64,000 nt of DNA, from contig NZ_JACZZA010000011.1 of NCBI RefSeq assembly GCF_014863405.1, forward strand, positions 124,001 through 188,000, read 5' to 3'. The position numbers were made by a program, and so were the translations under genes. This document shows, piece after piece, positions 43,592 through 53,213 of this stretch (the first letter of the stretch is position 1; each line of letters starts with the position of its first letter). The notes under the pieces are model-generated. The model did no database searches and was not told the DNA's origin. It saw nothing but the letters and a program-made list of their open reading frames with translations. The stretch is from Dyella acidiphila (GTDB taxonomy: Bacteria; Pseudomonadota; Gammaproteobacteria; Xanthomonadales; Rhodanobacteraceae).

Positions 43592-46500
43592 CGCGCCGCC
43601 AGCAGGTCGTCCACCAGCCCGGCCAGCGACTCGATCGTGCTGTGCTCGAAGATGTAGCGCACTTCCAATTCGATCTGCAGGCGCCGGATGATTTCGTTGA
43701 CCACGCGAATGGCCAGCAGCGACTGCCCGCCCAGCTCGAAGAAATCGGCCCGCACGCTAAGGCTTTGCTTGCCCATCAGCTCGCTCCAGATTGCGGCCAG
43801 CGTATGCTCGGTATCGGTGCGCGGCGCCACATGCTCGTCCGAGGGACGCTCGATCGCCTGCCGGCATAGCGCATCGCGATCCAGCTTGCCATTGGCAGTC
43901 AAGGGCAGCGCCGGCAGCACCGCGTAAGACTGCGGCACCATGTAGTTGGGCAACACCGCGCCCAGGCTTCGCTTCAGCTCGGCGACCAGGCTCTTTTCAT
44001 CCACGCCCTGCCCTTCGATCACCAGATAGGCCACCAGGTATTTGGCGCTGTCTTCGCCCAGCGCCAGGACCGCCGCGTGACGCACATCGGGATGCTGCAT
44101 CAGCTGGCTCTCGATCGCGCCCAGTTCCACCCGGAAGCCGCGCAGCTTCACCTGCAGATCGTTGCGTCCCATATAGATCAGGCGCCCGTCGTCCAGCCAG
44201 CGGCCGAAGTCGCCGGTGCGATACAGCCGCGCTTGCGCCGACGGCGGCTGTTGCGGGTCGGGAATAAAGCTGCGCTGGGTCAGTTCGGGCTGGTCGAGAT
44301 AACCACGCGCCAGGCCGGCGCCGCCGATATGGATTTCGCCGATGGCGCCGGCCGGCACGGGCTGGCCGTATTCGTCGAGCAGATGCACCTGCACGTTGGC
44401 GATCGGCACGCCGATATGCGGCACGTCATCGTCGGGGCGGATCAGACCGATGGTCGCGTCCACCGTGCACTCGGTGGGACCATACATATTGAAGAAGCGC
44501 GTATGCGGTGAGGCGCGCAACACCCGCCACATCGCCTCATTGATCGGCTCGCCGCCGAGCAGCACGGTGGACGGCCGCCAGCCCTGCGCATCGAGCAGAC
44601 CGGCGGTCAGCAACACCGCGATCTGCGAGGGCGTGCTGTCAAACCATTCGATCCGGTGCTGGCGAATAAAGCGCAGCAGCTTGTCGCCATCCGCACGGAT
44701 CGCCTGCGGAATGAGGTACACGCAATGGCCCGACAGCAGTTGCAGCACACCCTTGAGCGACATGTCGAAAGCGATCGATGCATTCAGGCCGATCTTCGTA
44801 TGCGGTGCGCAGCCCGCGTGCGTGGTGGCCGCCATCACACGCCAGAAATTCACCGCCGCACGGTGCTCCACCGCCACACCCTTGGGCTGGCCGGTGGAGC
44901 CGGAGGTGTAGATCACATAGGCAAGATGGTCTGCACGCACCGATGTCTGCGGCAGCGTATCGGCATAGTCGGCCAGTTCGCCGGGGTGGTCGAGCGGCAG
45001 CCGTGCCGCGGGCGATTCATCCAATGCCTGCTGGTCGGCGCTGCGCGTCAACACAACGTCGGCGCCGCTGGCGGCGACTACCTGGGCAATGCGCGCACGC
45101 GGATAGCTTGGCTCCATCGGCACGTAGGCCGCGCCGGCTTTCAGGATTCCGAGCAGGCCGGCCAGCATCGCGATGGAGCGTTCCACGCATAGGCCGAAGC
45201 GCCGATCGGGTCCGGCGCCGTAACGCTGGATCAGGCAATGCGCAATGCGGTTGGACCAGCGATCCAGTTCGCCATAACTGATCTGCTCGCCCTCGCACAC
45301 TACCGCCGTGGCATCCGGATCCGCCGCGGCGCATTGCGCAAACAGCTGGTGCAGGCAGGCTTCGGCCGGCGCGCCCGGCGACGATGCCAGCGTGGCTTCC
45401 GGTTCGGGCAACGTACCGAAATCGTGTCCGGGCATGGCCAGGTCGCGCAGTTGCCGCAAGCGTGGCAAGTTCTGCAGGACCAGCTGCGGATCGACGCCGA
45501 AGTCGACCAGGCAAGCCAGTTCGTTTACGCCGGCCTGGCGAATCGATTCGACCAGCGGCAGGCAACGTTCCGCCGTGCCGAGCAAGGCATTGGAACGGTA
45601 GTAGCGCTGGAAGGCGAATTCGGCCAGCGCCTCGATATCGGCACGATGCGCGCTGGTATCCAGGTCGCCCAGGCCCAGCGTTCTGGCCAAGGCCTGCGGC
45701 GTGCCCAGCGAATCGACCAGGTAACGTTTGAACGGCTCTTTCACATGCGCAAACACCGTCGCTTCGTCGTCGGTGATAAAGGCATGCACCAGCAAGGTCA
45801 CCGTGCCTTCGCCGCGATGCCCCGCTTCGGCACGCGCCTGCCGGTAGATGGCAATCTTGCGGCCCAGTTCGTCCAGCGACTGGCCCATCAGAATCGTCAG
45901 CAGGTTGTCGCCCGAACGTCCCGCATGGCGAAAGGCTTCCTCGCTGCCCACCGTGGTGACCCATACCGGCAATTCGTTCTGCAAAGGCCGTGGGCGGATC
46001 CGGATCGGATGCGCTTCGCCGTCGCCGCCGGGCAGCGTCACGTCATCGCCGCGCCACAGCGCCTTGACCGTCTGGATGCCCTGCATCAGCACCTCGCGGC
46101 GCCCTTCGTAATGCGCCGGTGCCAGCGAGAAATCGCGCGGTGAATAGCCGGCAGCGAAACCGATACCTACGCGGCCGCCGGAAATATTGTCGATCACCGA
46201 CCAGTCCTCGGCCACGCGCACCGGATGATGCAGCGGCAGCACGCAACTGCCGGCACGAATGCCGATCTGCCTGGTGACCGACGCCACTGCCGCCGCGGTA
46301 ATCGCCGGATTGGGATACAGGCCGCCGAAGGTGTCGAAATGCCGCTCCGGCATCCATACCGCGTCGAAGCCGTGGCGATCGGCGAAGCGTGCGCCTTCGA
46401 GCAGCAGCTCGTACTTGCCGGCGGTCTTTTCGCCATCGTCGTTGGCGAAATAGAACAAGCTGAAATTGAACGCCTGCGCATCCTGGCTGGACTGTTTGCG

Positions 46501-49500
46501 TCGGCCGGATTCGGCCTCCGGCTCGGCCAGCAGCTTGAGGCTGCGCACCGGCAGGTAAGGTGTTTTGGCGATACTGCGCAGCAGGGCTTCGAACGCGGCG
46601 GCCATGCGGTGAATGGTGGTGGCGTCGAACAGATCCGTGGCGTACTCCCACATCAGGGACAGCTCGCCATCCTCGGCGGCGCTGAAATACAGCGTCAGGT
46701 CGTATTTGCTTACCGATGCCTGCAGCTCGGACTGCACCACATTGTTCCATTCGGTGCGCTCGCCCATCATGCCGATCACCTGGTGATCCACGCTCTGGTC
46801 GAGATAAATCAGCTTGATCTGGGTAATCGGCTCGTAGCTGGTGCTGCGCGCCGGCTTGAGCTCGTCCACCAGCACCTCGAACGGCACGTAGGCATTCGAA
46901 TAGGCTTCCAGCAGGTTCTTTTTGGTCTGCTGCAGAAAGTCGGCGAAGCTCGGATTGCCCGACAGATCCGAGCGCAGGTTCAACACGTTGACGAAGAAGC
47001 CGATCAATCCTTCCAGTTCGCGGTGCAGGCGGTTGGCCACCGAAAAACCGATCACGATATCGTTCTCGCCGCTGTAGCGCGCCAGGAATACCGAGAGCGC
47101 CGCCTGCATGGTCATGAACAAGGTGGTGTCGTGCTGCTGGCCCAGCCGGTTCAGCCCGGCCAGCGTGCCCGGCGCCGCCTTGGTGAAATATTGCATGCCG
47201 CGATAGCTCTGATATTTCGGGCGCGGCCGATCCAGCGGCAGATTGTGTACCTGTGGAATGCCGGCCAGCTTCTTGCGCCAGTACGGAATCTGCTGCTGCA
47301 CGGCCGGACCCTTGAGCCAGTCGCTCTGCCACAGTGCGTAATCGATGTACTGCACCGGCAACGGCGGCAGCGGATCGGGTTCGCCGCGGCTGAATGCTTC
47401 GTACAACAGCCCGAGTTCGTTCATCAGGATCGTATTGGACCAGTTGTCCGAGCAGATATGGTGCTGGGTCACCATCAGCAGGTAGGTATCCTCGCTGTAG
47501 CGCGCCAGGCGCGAGCGCAGCATCAGGTCCTTGCGCAGGTCGATCGGCACCTGCAGCACGCGCTGCCATAGCTCCTGTGCCTGTTGGCGCCGCTCTATGG
47601 GATCGGCGATGTGGCTGAGATCGTCGACCTCCAGCTGGAACTCGAATTGTTCGAGCACACGTTGCATCGGCACACCATCCACTTCCGCATACACGGTGCG
47701 CAGGATCGAGTGGCGCTCGATCACGCCGCGGATGGCGCGCTCCATCGCCGCCACGTTCAGGTTCCGGATCAATTGATAGAAGCCGGTGTTGTAAGCCGAA
47801 TGCTCCAGCTCCAGCTGCGAAATAATCCATAGCCGCTGCTGCGAGGACGATAGCGGTGCGCTGCCGCCATGCCCGAGCAGGCGGATCGGCAGGATCGACA
47901 ATTCCTCGCCGCCATCCACCTTGCGCGTGATCTCTTCCGCCAGCTCGGCAATCGTGCGCATATTGAAAATGGTGTCGAGCGAGATTTCCGCATCGAACGC
48001 TTCGCGGATCTCGTTGATCACGCGGATCGACAGCAGCGAATCGACGCCGAGCGAGAACAGGTCCTCGTGCAGGTCGATCTGCTCCACGCCCAGATAATGC
48101 TTCCAGATCTCGCGCAGCCTGGCTTGTACCGGCGTCAGGCTCTCATCCACCCCCTGTGCAGTTGCGGGTGCCGTCGACCCAGCGCACGATGCCTGCCCGC
48201 GCGGCGTACCCTCGAACGGATAAGTGGGCAACGGTATGCGCCGCCGCAGCTCGGTGGCGTAGTAGTGCCGCCAATCGAACGCGACGCCGTGCACAAACAA
48301 CTGGCACAGGCCTTCCAGCAGGCGTACATCGTCGGCGCCCGGCACGCGCGCCTTGGCCGGCGGCACCAGGCTGATGCAGGGCGCGCCGGCTGCGTCTTCG
48401 CGCCGTGCGGCAAACCCGGCCAGCGCATTGCCCGGCCCCACTTCCACCAGCAGCGGCGCCGCCTCGGCGGCAAGCGTGGCGATGCCCTGCGCAAAGCGCA
48501 CAGGCGCGCGCAGGTGGCGTACCCAGTAATCCGGCGAGGTCGCTTCCTGCGGATCGATCCAGTTGCCGCTGACATTGGAGATAAACGGCGTATGCGGTGC
48601 GGACAGCGTTGCCCGCTGTACCACTTCGCGGAAACGCCCCAGCACCGCATCCATATGGCTGGAGTGAAAGGCATGCGAGGTCGGCAGGCGCACGCTTTCC
48701 ACCTGCTGGGCCGCCAGACGGTCGCGCAGGCGTTCGATCGCATCGATATCGCCCGCCACCACCACTCGCTCCGGTGCATTCACCGCCGCGATCGACGTGC
48801 CATCGGCCAGCAGACTCTGCACGCGCACCTCGCTCAACGGCACCGCCAGCATCGCGCCGCGCGCCAGCGACTGCACCAGGCGTCCGCGCGCCACCACAAT
48901 GGCGATCGCGTCTTCCAGCTCGAACACCCCGGCCAGACAGGCCGCCACGTACTCGCCGATGCTGTGCCCGATATAGGCCGAAGGACGACAGCCCCAATGC
49001 ATCAGGCTGCGCGCCAGCGCGTATTCGAAGCAGAACAGCAGCGGCTGCGCGAGCTCGGTGGCGTCCAGCGCAGCCGGTGCGCCAGCGTCCTGCGGATACA
49101 GCGCTGCCTTCAGGTCCAGCGGCGAATGACGCCGCGCCAGCGCGAAGCAATGGTCGAGGGTTTCGCGGAAGATCGCGTCGCGCTCGTACAGCTCGCGGCC
49201 CATGTCGCGATATTGCGCGCCCTGGCCCGGGAACATGAAACACAGCGCATGGGTGGCGCCATCGAACCGGCCTTCCGCCACCAGACCGGTGCGCGTATCC
49301 GCAGCGCCCAGCTCGGCGGTACTGCCGACCACGAAGGCCTTGCGATAAGGCAGGTCCTTGCGCCCCACTTGCAGCGTGTAGCAGATATCGGCGATGGACT
49401 GTTGCGGATGCTGCCGCGCGTACGCAATTAGCGCCGCTTCGCGCGCCTGCAGCGCTGCCGGCGTATTGGCCGACAACATCACCATCTGGTGCGCACGCGC

Positions 49501-50835
49501 CGCGCTACTGGCGGCCACTGCCTCGGCTTCCTCCAGGATGATGTGCGCATTGGTGCCGCCCACGCCGAACGAGCTGACCCCGGCACGCCGCGGCAGCTCG
49601 CCGCGACGCTGCCATGGCGCCAGCCGCGTATGCACATAGAACGGACTGCTTTCCAGCCCGATCAGCGGATTGGCCTGTTCGAAATGCAGCGTCGGCGGCA
49701 GCTGCCCATGCCGCAGCGACAACACCATCTTGATTGCGCTGGCCACGCCAGCCGCCTCGCCGACATGGCCGATATTGGTCTTGATCGAGCCGAGGCCGCA
49801 GCGCACCGCGCCATCCGCCTCGAACACCTGCTTCAACGCTGCCACTTCAATCGGATCGCCCAGCCGCGTGCCGGTGCCGTGTGCCTCGACATAGTCGATC
49901 GCATCCGCGCCCAGTTCCGCCCGATCCAGCGCGCGGCGAATCACCTTGGCCTGCCCGTCGCTGCTCGGCGCGGTAAAACCGGCCTTTTGCCGCCCATCGT
50001 TGTTGATCGCCGAACCCTTGATGATCGCCAGCACCGTATCGTTATCGGCCAGCGCATCTTCCAGGCGCCGCAATACCAGCACCCCGCAGCCCTCGCCCGA
50101 CGCCGTACCGTTGGCTGCCGCATCGAAGGCGCGACACACCCCGTCGGGCGACAGCACCATATCTTCCTGGTAAACAAAACCGGTGTTCTCGGGATGGATG
50201 CATACGCCGCCGGCCACGGCGAGATCGCATTCGCCGGTGATCAGGCTCTGGCAGGCCAGATGGATATTCACCAGCGAAGTGGAACAGGCGGTATTGGTGC
50301 TCAGCGCCGGACCGGTCAGGTCGAGGCGGTGCGCTACGCGGGTGCTGAGGTAAGTCGCTTCGGTCAGGCTGCTCGCGCTGTACAGATCCGCCAGCGATTC
50401 GCCGGCCTGCAGCGCATCGGCCGCGGCCGGATGGCTGCTCATGCCGGCGAACAGGCCGATGGCGCCATCGAACTTGCCCGGATCGTAGCCGGCGTTTTCC
50501 AGCGCTTCCCACACCACCTCGTGAAACACGGCGAATTGCGGATCCATGCTGGCCGCATCCTGCGCGTTGTACATAAACAAGGCGGCATCGAACAAATGCT
50601 TGCGGCGCACGATGCCGCAGCGGCGCACATAATCGGCGCGGGCCAGTTGCTCCGGCGCCACGCCGGCCTGCAGCAACGCCTCGTCGGCCAGGGTTTCGGT
50701 GCCGTCGCGGCCATCGCGCAGCAGTTGCCACAGTTGCTCGACGTCGTCCGCCGAAGGAAAGCGCCCGGCCATGCCGACGATGGCAATTTCCAGTCCGTTG
50801 CGTTGCACACCTGCAGGTTCGGTTTTCGGTGACAT
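43579..50835 (-). CDS. Hybrid PKS-NRPS: KS-AT-ACP-C-luciferase-like monooxygenase-A-PCP
   Basis: 2418 residues from ATG 50835; a 60-residue upstream extension is rejected. Order: KS (about 15-435, Cys184 in TACSTS, HGTGT and NIGHVGEA His motifs); AT (about 535-830, Ser625 in GHSIGE, HAFHS pointing to malonyl-CoA); ACP (Ser933); C (about 985-1420, intact HHICSDNW at 1125-1132); flavin-dependent monooxygenase of the MupA/Atu3671 luciferase-like type (about 1455-1800, FSLFYFAND, GFAAGYSPRDF); A (about 1820-2320); PCP (Ser2372). No KR, DH or TE. Pocket by eye: D-M-K-D-L-G-M-V-D-K, close to the Glu code DAKDLGVVDK of surfactin synthetase. The product then passes to another protein. Transcribed after the C-like/PCP gene. 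Confidence 0.92.
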   Translation of the reverse strand: MSPKTEPAGVQRNGLEIAIVGMAGRFPSADDVEQLWQLLRDGRDGTETLADEALLQAGVAPEQLARADYVRRCGIVRRKHLFDAALFMYNAQDAASMDPQFAVFHEVVWEALENAGYDPGKFDGAIGLFAGMSSHPAAADALQAGESLADLYSASSLTEATYLSTRVAHRLDLTGPALSTNTACSTSLVNIHLACQSLITGECDLAVAGGVCIHPENTGFVYQEDMVLSPDGVCRAFDAAANGTASGEGCGVLVLRRLEDALADNDTVLAIIKGSAINNDGRQKAGFTAPSSDGQAKVIRRALDRAELGADAIDYVEAHGTGTRLGDPIEVAALKQVFEADGAVRCGLGSIKTNIGHVGEAAGVASAIKMVLSLRHGQLPPTLHFEQANPLIGLESSPFYVHTRLAPWQRRGELPRRAGVSSFGVGGTNAHIILEEAEAVAASSAARAHQMVMLSANTPAALQAREAALIAYARQHPQQSIADICYTLQVGRKDLPYRKAFVVGSTAELGAADTRTGLVAEGRFDGATHALCFMFPGQGAQYRDMGRELYERDAIFRETLDHCFALARRHSPLDLKAALYPQDAGAPAALDATELAQPLLFCFEYALARSLMHWGCRPSAYIGHSIGEYVAACLAGVFELEDAIAIVVARGRLVQSLARGAMLAVPLSEVRVQSLLADGTSIAAVNAPERVVVAGDIDAIERLRDRLAAQQVESVRLPTSHAFHSSHMDAVLGRFREVVQRATLSAPHTPFISNVSGNWIDPQEATSPDYWVRHLRAPVRFAQGIATLAAEAAPLLVEVGPGNALAGFAARREDAAGAPCISLVPPAKARVPGADDVRLLEGLCQLFVHGVAFDWRHYYATELRRRIPLPTYPFEGTPRGQASCAGSTAPATAQGVDESLTPVQARLREIWKHYLGVEQIDLHEDLFSLGVDSLLSIRVINEIREAFDAEISLDTIFNMRTIAELAEEITRKVDGGEELSILPIRLLGHGGSAPLSSSQQRLWIISQLELEHSAYNTGFYQLIRNLNVAAMERAIRGVIERHSILRTVYAEVDGVPMQRVLEQFEFQLEVDDLSHIADPIERRQQAQELWQRVLQVPIDLRKDLMLRSRLARYSEDTYLLMVTQHHICSDNWSNTILMNELGLLYEAFSRGEPDPLPPLPVQYIDYALWQSDWLKGPAVQQQIPYWRKKLAGIPQVHNLPLDRPRPKYQSYRGMQYFTKAAPGTLAGLNRLGQQHDTTLFMTMQAALSVFLARYSGENDIVIGFSVANRLHRELEGLIGFFVNVLNLRSDLSGNPSFADFLQQTKKNLLEAYSNAYVPFEVLVDELKPARSTSYEPITQIKLIYLDQSVDHQVIGMMGERTEWNNVVQSELQASVSKYDLTLYFSAAEDGELSLMWEYATDLFDATTIHRMAAAFEALLRSIAKTPYLPVRSLKLLAEPEAESGRRKQSSQDAQAFNFSLFYFANDDGEKTAGKYELLLEGARFADRHGFDAVWMPERHFDTFGGLYPNPAITAAAVASVTRQIGIRAGSCVLPLHHPVRVAEDWSVIDNISGGRVGIGFAAGYSPRDFSLAPAHYEGRREVLMQGIQTVKALWRGDDVTLPGGDGEAHPIRIRPRPLQNELPVWVTTVGSEEAFRHAGRSGDNLLTILMGQSLDELGRKIAIYRQARAEAGHRGEGTVTLLVHAFITDDEATVFAHVKEPFKRYLVDSLGTPQALARTLGLGDLDTSAHRADIEALAEFAFQRYYRSNALLGTAERCLPLVESIRQAGVNELACLVDFGVDPQLVLQNLPRLRQLRDLAMPGHDFGTLPEPEATLASSPGAPAEACLHQLFAQCAAADPDATAVVCEGEQISYGELDRWSNRIAHCLIQRYGAGPDRRFGLCVERSIAMLAGLLGILKAGAAYVPMEPSYPRARIAQVVAASGADVVLTRSADQQALDESPAARLPLDHPGELADYADTLPQTSVRADHLAYVIYTSGSTGQPKGVAVEHRAAVNFWRVMAATTHAGCAPHTKIGLNASIAFDMSLKGVLQLLSGHCVYLIPQAIRADGDKLLRFIRQHRIEWFDSTPSQIAVLLTAGLLDAQGWRPSTVLLGGEPINEAMWRVLRASPHTRFFNMYGPTECTVDATIGLIRPDDDVPHIGVPIANVQVHLLDEYGQPVPAGAIGEIHIGGAGLARGYLDQPELTQRSFIPDPQQPPSAQARLYRTGDFGRWLDDGRLIYMGRNDLQVKLRGFRVELGAIESQLMQHPDVRHAAVLALGEDSAKYLVAYLVIEGQGVDEKSLVAELKRSLGAVLPNYMVPQSYAVLPALPLTANGKLDRDALCRQAIERPSDEHVAPRTDTEHTLAAIWSELMGKQSLSVRADFFELGGQSLLAIRVVNEIIRRLQIELEVRYIFEHSTIESLAGLVDDLLAARQLR

Positions 50836-50923
50836 GGCGTTGGCTATCCGTGATGGTGGTAGTGGGTCCAGGCGGCGCGAAGCAATGCCGCGCGTGAAAG
50901 CGAAAGATCGATCTGTGTCAGGT

Positions 50924-52555
50924 TCAGTTCTGCAGGCGCTGCCGTGCACGCAGGATGCGGTTCTTCGAATCCGCGGTTTCGCTGCGTGCCGGTGCTGCCC
51001 GTGCGGCGCCGGCAAGATGGCCGGCCAATTGCTGAATAGTCGGGTGACTGAAAATATCCGCGATCGAGATTTGCGCCTGCAGGGTGTTGCGAATGGAGGC
51101 GACCAGCGAAATCGTGCGCAGCGAATCCCCGCCGATATCGAAATAGTTGTCGGTGACGCCGATCTGCGCCAGCTCCAGATGCAGGTTGTTCGCCCAGATC
51201 CGCGCCAGTGCGCGTTCGTTCGGCGTGGATGGCGGCGCGGATACGCGCGTCATGTGTACCGGCGCCGCCGGCTGCGGAAGGCGCGCCGCCGGATCGGCGG
51301 CGGATTGATCCAGCATGGCGATCACCGCGGCAGGATGCCTGGCGATACCGGCCAGCAGCTGCTCGAACTTCACGCTCAGCGCACCGATGTCCGCGGCATC
51401 GAACAGCGCGGTCGCAAAGGTCCATTGCAGCGACAGGCCGTCGCCGCCATCGCCTATGCGCAATTCCAGCGGGCTGGCGGCATAGGCGCAGATCGGCTCC
51501 ATCACGTCGACTTCAAGCCCGGCCCAATCCATCGACGCCTGCTCGGCGTCGCACATCAGGCATTGCGCCTGCGGCGCCGGCATGGCGGTATCCGGATAGG
51601 CAAGCTGCCACGCAGCGTGCAGCGCATCCCCGGACACCTGCTGATGGCGATAAGCCTCGCGCAAGCTGTCGTGGCTGCCATGCAGTACTTCGGCAAACGA
51701 CATATCTTGGTGCAGGCGGTAGCGCAGCGGAAGCAGCCGGGCAAAGCGGCCGATCAGCGGCTCGGACTCCAGCGACAGGCGTCCCGACACCGGCACACCG
51801 ATCAGCACATCGGCACGCTTGTCGTGTCGATACAGCAGCACCGCGAACGCGGCATGCAGCAAGCTAAACAAACTGGTGCGATAACTGCGCGCGATGGCGG
51901 CCAGCCGGTTGCGCAAGTCGGCATCGATATGCGATCGGGCCATCGCCGCCGGCAAATATTCCGCATGAGTGGCCCATTGCAGTGAGCCGGCGCCAGGCAC
52001 CGAGCATTGTGCGAGCCAGTAGGCGATGGCGTCCGCATCGGCATCCATCGCTTCGGCGCAATCCGCATATTGCATCGACAGCGGCGGCAACGGCTCGGCG
52101 TCGCCCTGCCGGCCGGCCGTGTACAACAGGTGAAACTCATGCTGGACCAGGCATAGCGACCACTCGTCCGCCACGCTTGCATCGAGCACAAACAAGGCGA
52201 CCGATTCGCCGGCCGCTGTCGTTTGTTCGTCGAGCCGCAGCAACACTACGCGCAGCAAGGCATCGCACGCTTCGAACGGTCGCCAGGTTTCTTCGCGCAC
52301 CGCCGCTTCCAGCCATACGGAAGAATCGCTGCACAACGGCATCGATCGCACGCGAATCGATGCGCATGCCCGTCCATCGCCCAAAATCCGATGGCGCGAA
52401 ACGACGGTTTCGTAACTGCGCTGCAATACTTCCATATCCACCTCGCCGCGCAAGCGCAGCGCAAGGTATGGATGCGGCTGGCGGCAGCCGGGTGCGGTGC
52501 CCGACGGCACACCGTCGCGCACGCTGCATGTCAGCGTATCGGCCTCGCTCATCAT
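50924..52555 (-). CDS. C-domain-like/PCP protein with degenerate condensation site
   Basis: 543 residues from ATG 52555 (second Met at 52552); GGAGAGGG lies 7 bp upstream. Residues 1-430 follow a condensation-domain fold (YLALRLRGEVDMEVLQRSY, PPLSMQYADCAEAM, GVPVSGRLSLES). The active-site HHxxxDG is DASVADEW at 125-132: both His are lost, with Ala126 in place of the catalytic one. The C-terminal PCP is sound (NYFDIGGDSL, Ser478). There is no A domain. It lies 88 bp before the PKS-NRPS on the same strand. I infer a loading protein whose carrier is charged in trans and whose C-like part is structural or a docking scaffold. Confidence 0.85.
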   Translation of the reverse strand: MMSEADTLTCSVRDGVPSGTAPGCRQPHPYLALRLRGEVDMEVLQRSYETVVSRHRILGDGRACASIRVRSMPLCSDSSVWLEAAVREETWRPFEACDALLRVVLLRLDEQTTAAGESVALFVLDASVADEWSLCLVQHEFHLLYTAGRQGDAEPLPPLSMQYADCAEAMDADADAIAYWLAQCSVPGAGSLQWATHAEYLPAAMARSHIDADLRNRLAAIARSYRTSLFSLLHAAFAVLLYRHDKRADVLIGVPVSGRLSLESEPLIGRFARLLPLRYRLHQDMSFAEVLHGSHDSLREAYRHQQVSGDALHAAWQLAYPDTAMPAPQAQCLMCDAEQASMDWAGLEVDVMEPICAYAASPLELRIGDGGDGLSLQWTFATALFDAADIGALSVKFEQLLAGIARHPAAVIAMLDQSAADPAARLPQPAAPVHMTRVSAPPSTPNERALARIWANNLHLELAQIGVTDNYFDIGGDSLRTISLVASIRNTLQAQISIADIFSHPTIQQLAGHLAGAARAAPARSETADSKNRILRARQRLQN

Positions 52556-53213
52556 CAGGCGCCCTCTCCATCCCCACGTCCGATCCGTCCGCGCGGGTAC
52601 ATTCGCGCAGCCATGCTCAAAGCGAAATAAAGGAAGACCCACGCTTTTGCGCCGGCAAAAGCAAGGAAACAGAAGCGCGTGAAACCGTGCTACGCGTCGC
52701 GGTAGCAGTGGAACCAGGCCGGCGCGGGCGGAAGACTAAGCTACGCGCAATGCGAGTGCAATTGATGCAAATCACATTGAGCGAAGCGGTGATTTGAAGC
52801 ACCGCGTTCTTCATACCGTCTTCACGCGACCCTATGCCAGACTGAAAAAGCTTTACGTTCTCAAGGCAAGGGGCCGGTCGATCGCATGTGAGTTGTGCAG
52901 CCATGCACAGGCCGGGAGAGCGCACGCAACAAGGGAAAGTGTGTGTGCGGCCGCCGCGATTCCGGCAGTGTGTAAAACGCCGGACACACGCAGCGCTGCG
53001 GTGACAAGAAACTGAAACCATCCGAATCCGTATGGATTCGGATTGCTACGCCCGCCTGGAATTCCGTGTCGCAAGGATGAGCCGCTCGCGAATGAAGCAC
53101 GTCTTTTACGCGCCTGTTTCCCGCCATAACCGCCGACAAGACCGGTGGCGGCCCGGCTTTGCCTGCGCTTCGCGACGCGGCAATTTTCTCGCCTCCTCTG
53201 CACGGAGCTGCGC
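52556..53213. promoter_or_regulatory. Divergent promoter region of the two megasynthase operons, with a perfect palindrome
   Basis: 658 bp between opposite NRPS genes, with a lower GC share than the genes. At 53020-53043 ATCCGAATCC and GGATTCGGAT form perfect 10-bp arms around GTAT, about 170 bp before the NRPS start: an operator candidate, or a leader hairpin if transcription begins upstream. No regulator gene lies in the cluster. Open frames crossing the region have no ribosome site. Confidence 0.5.
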
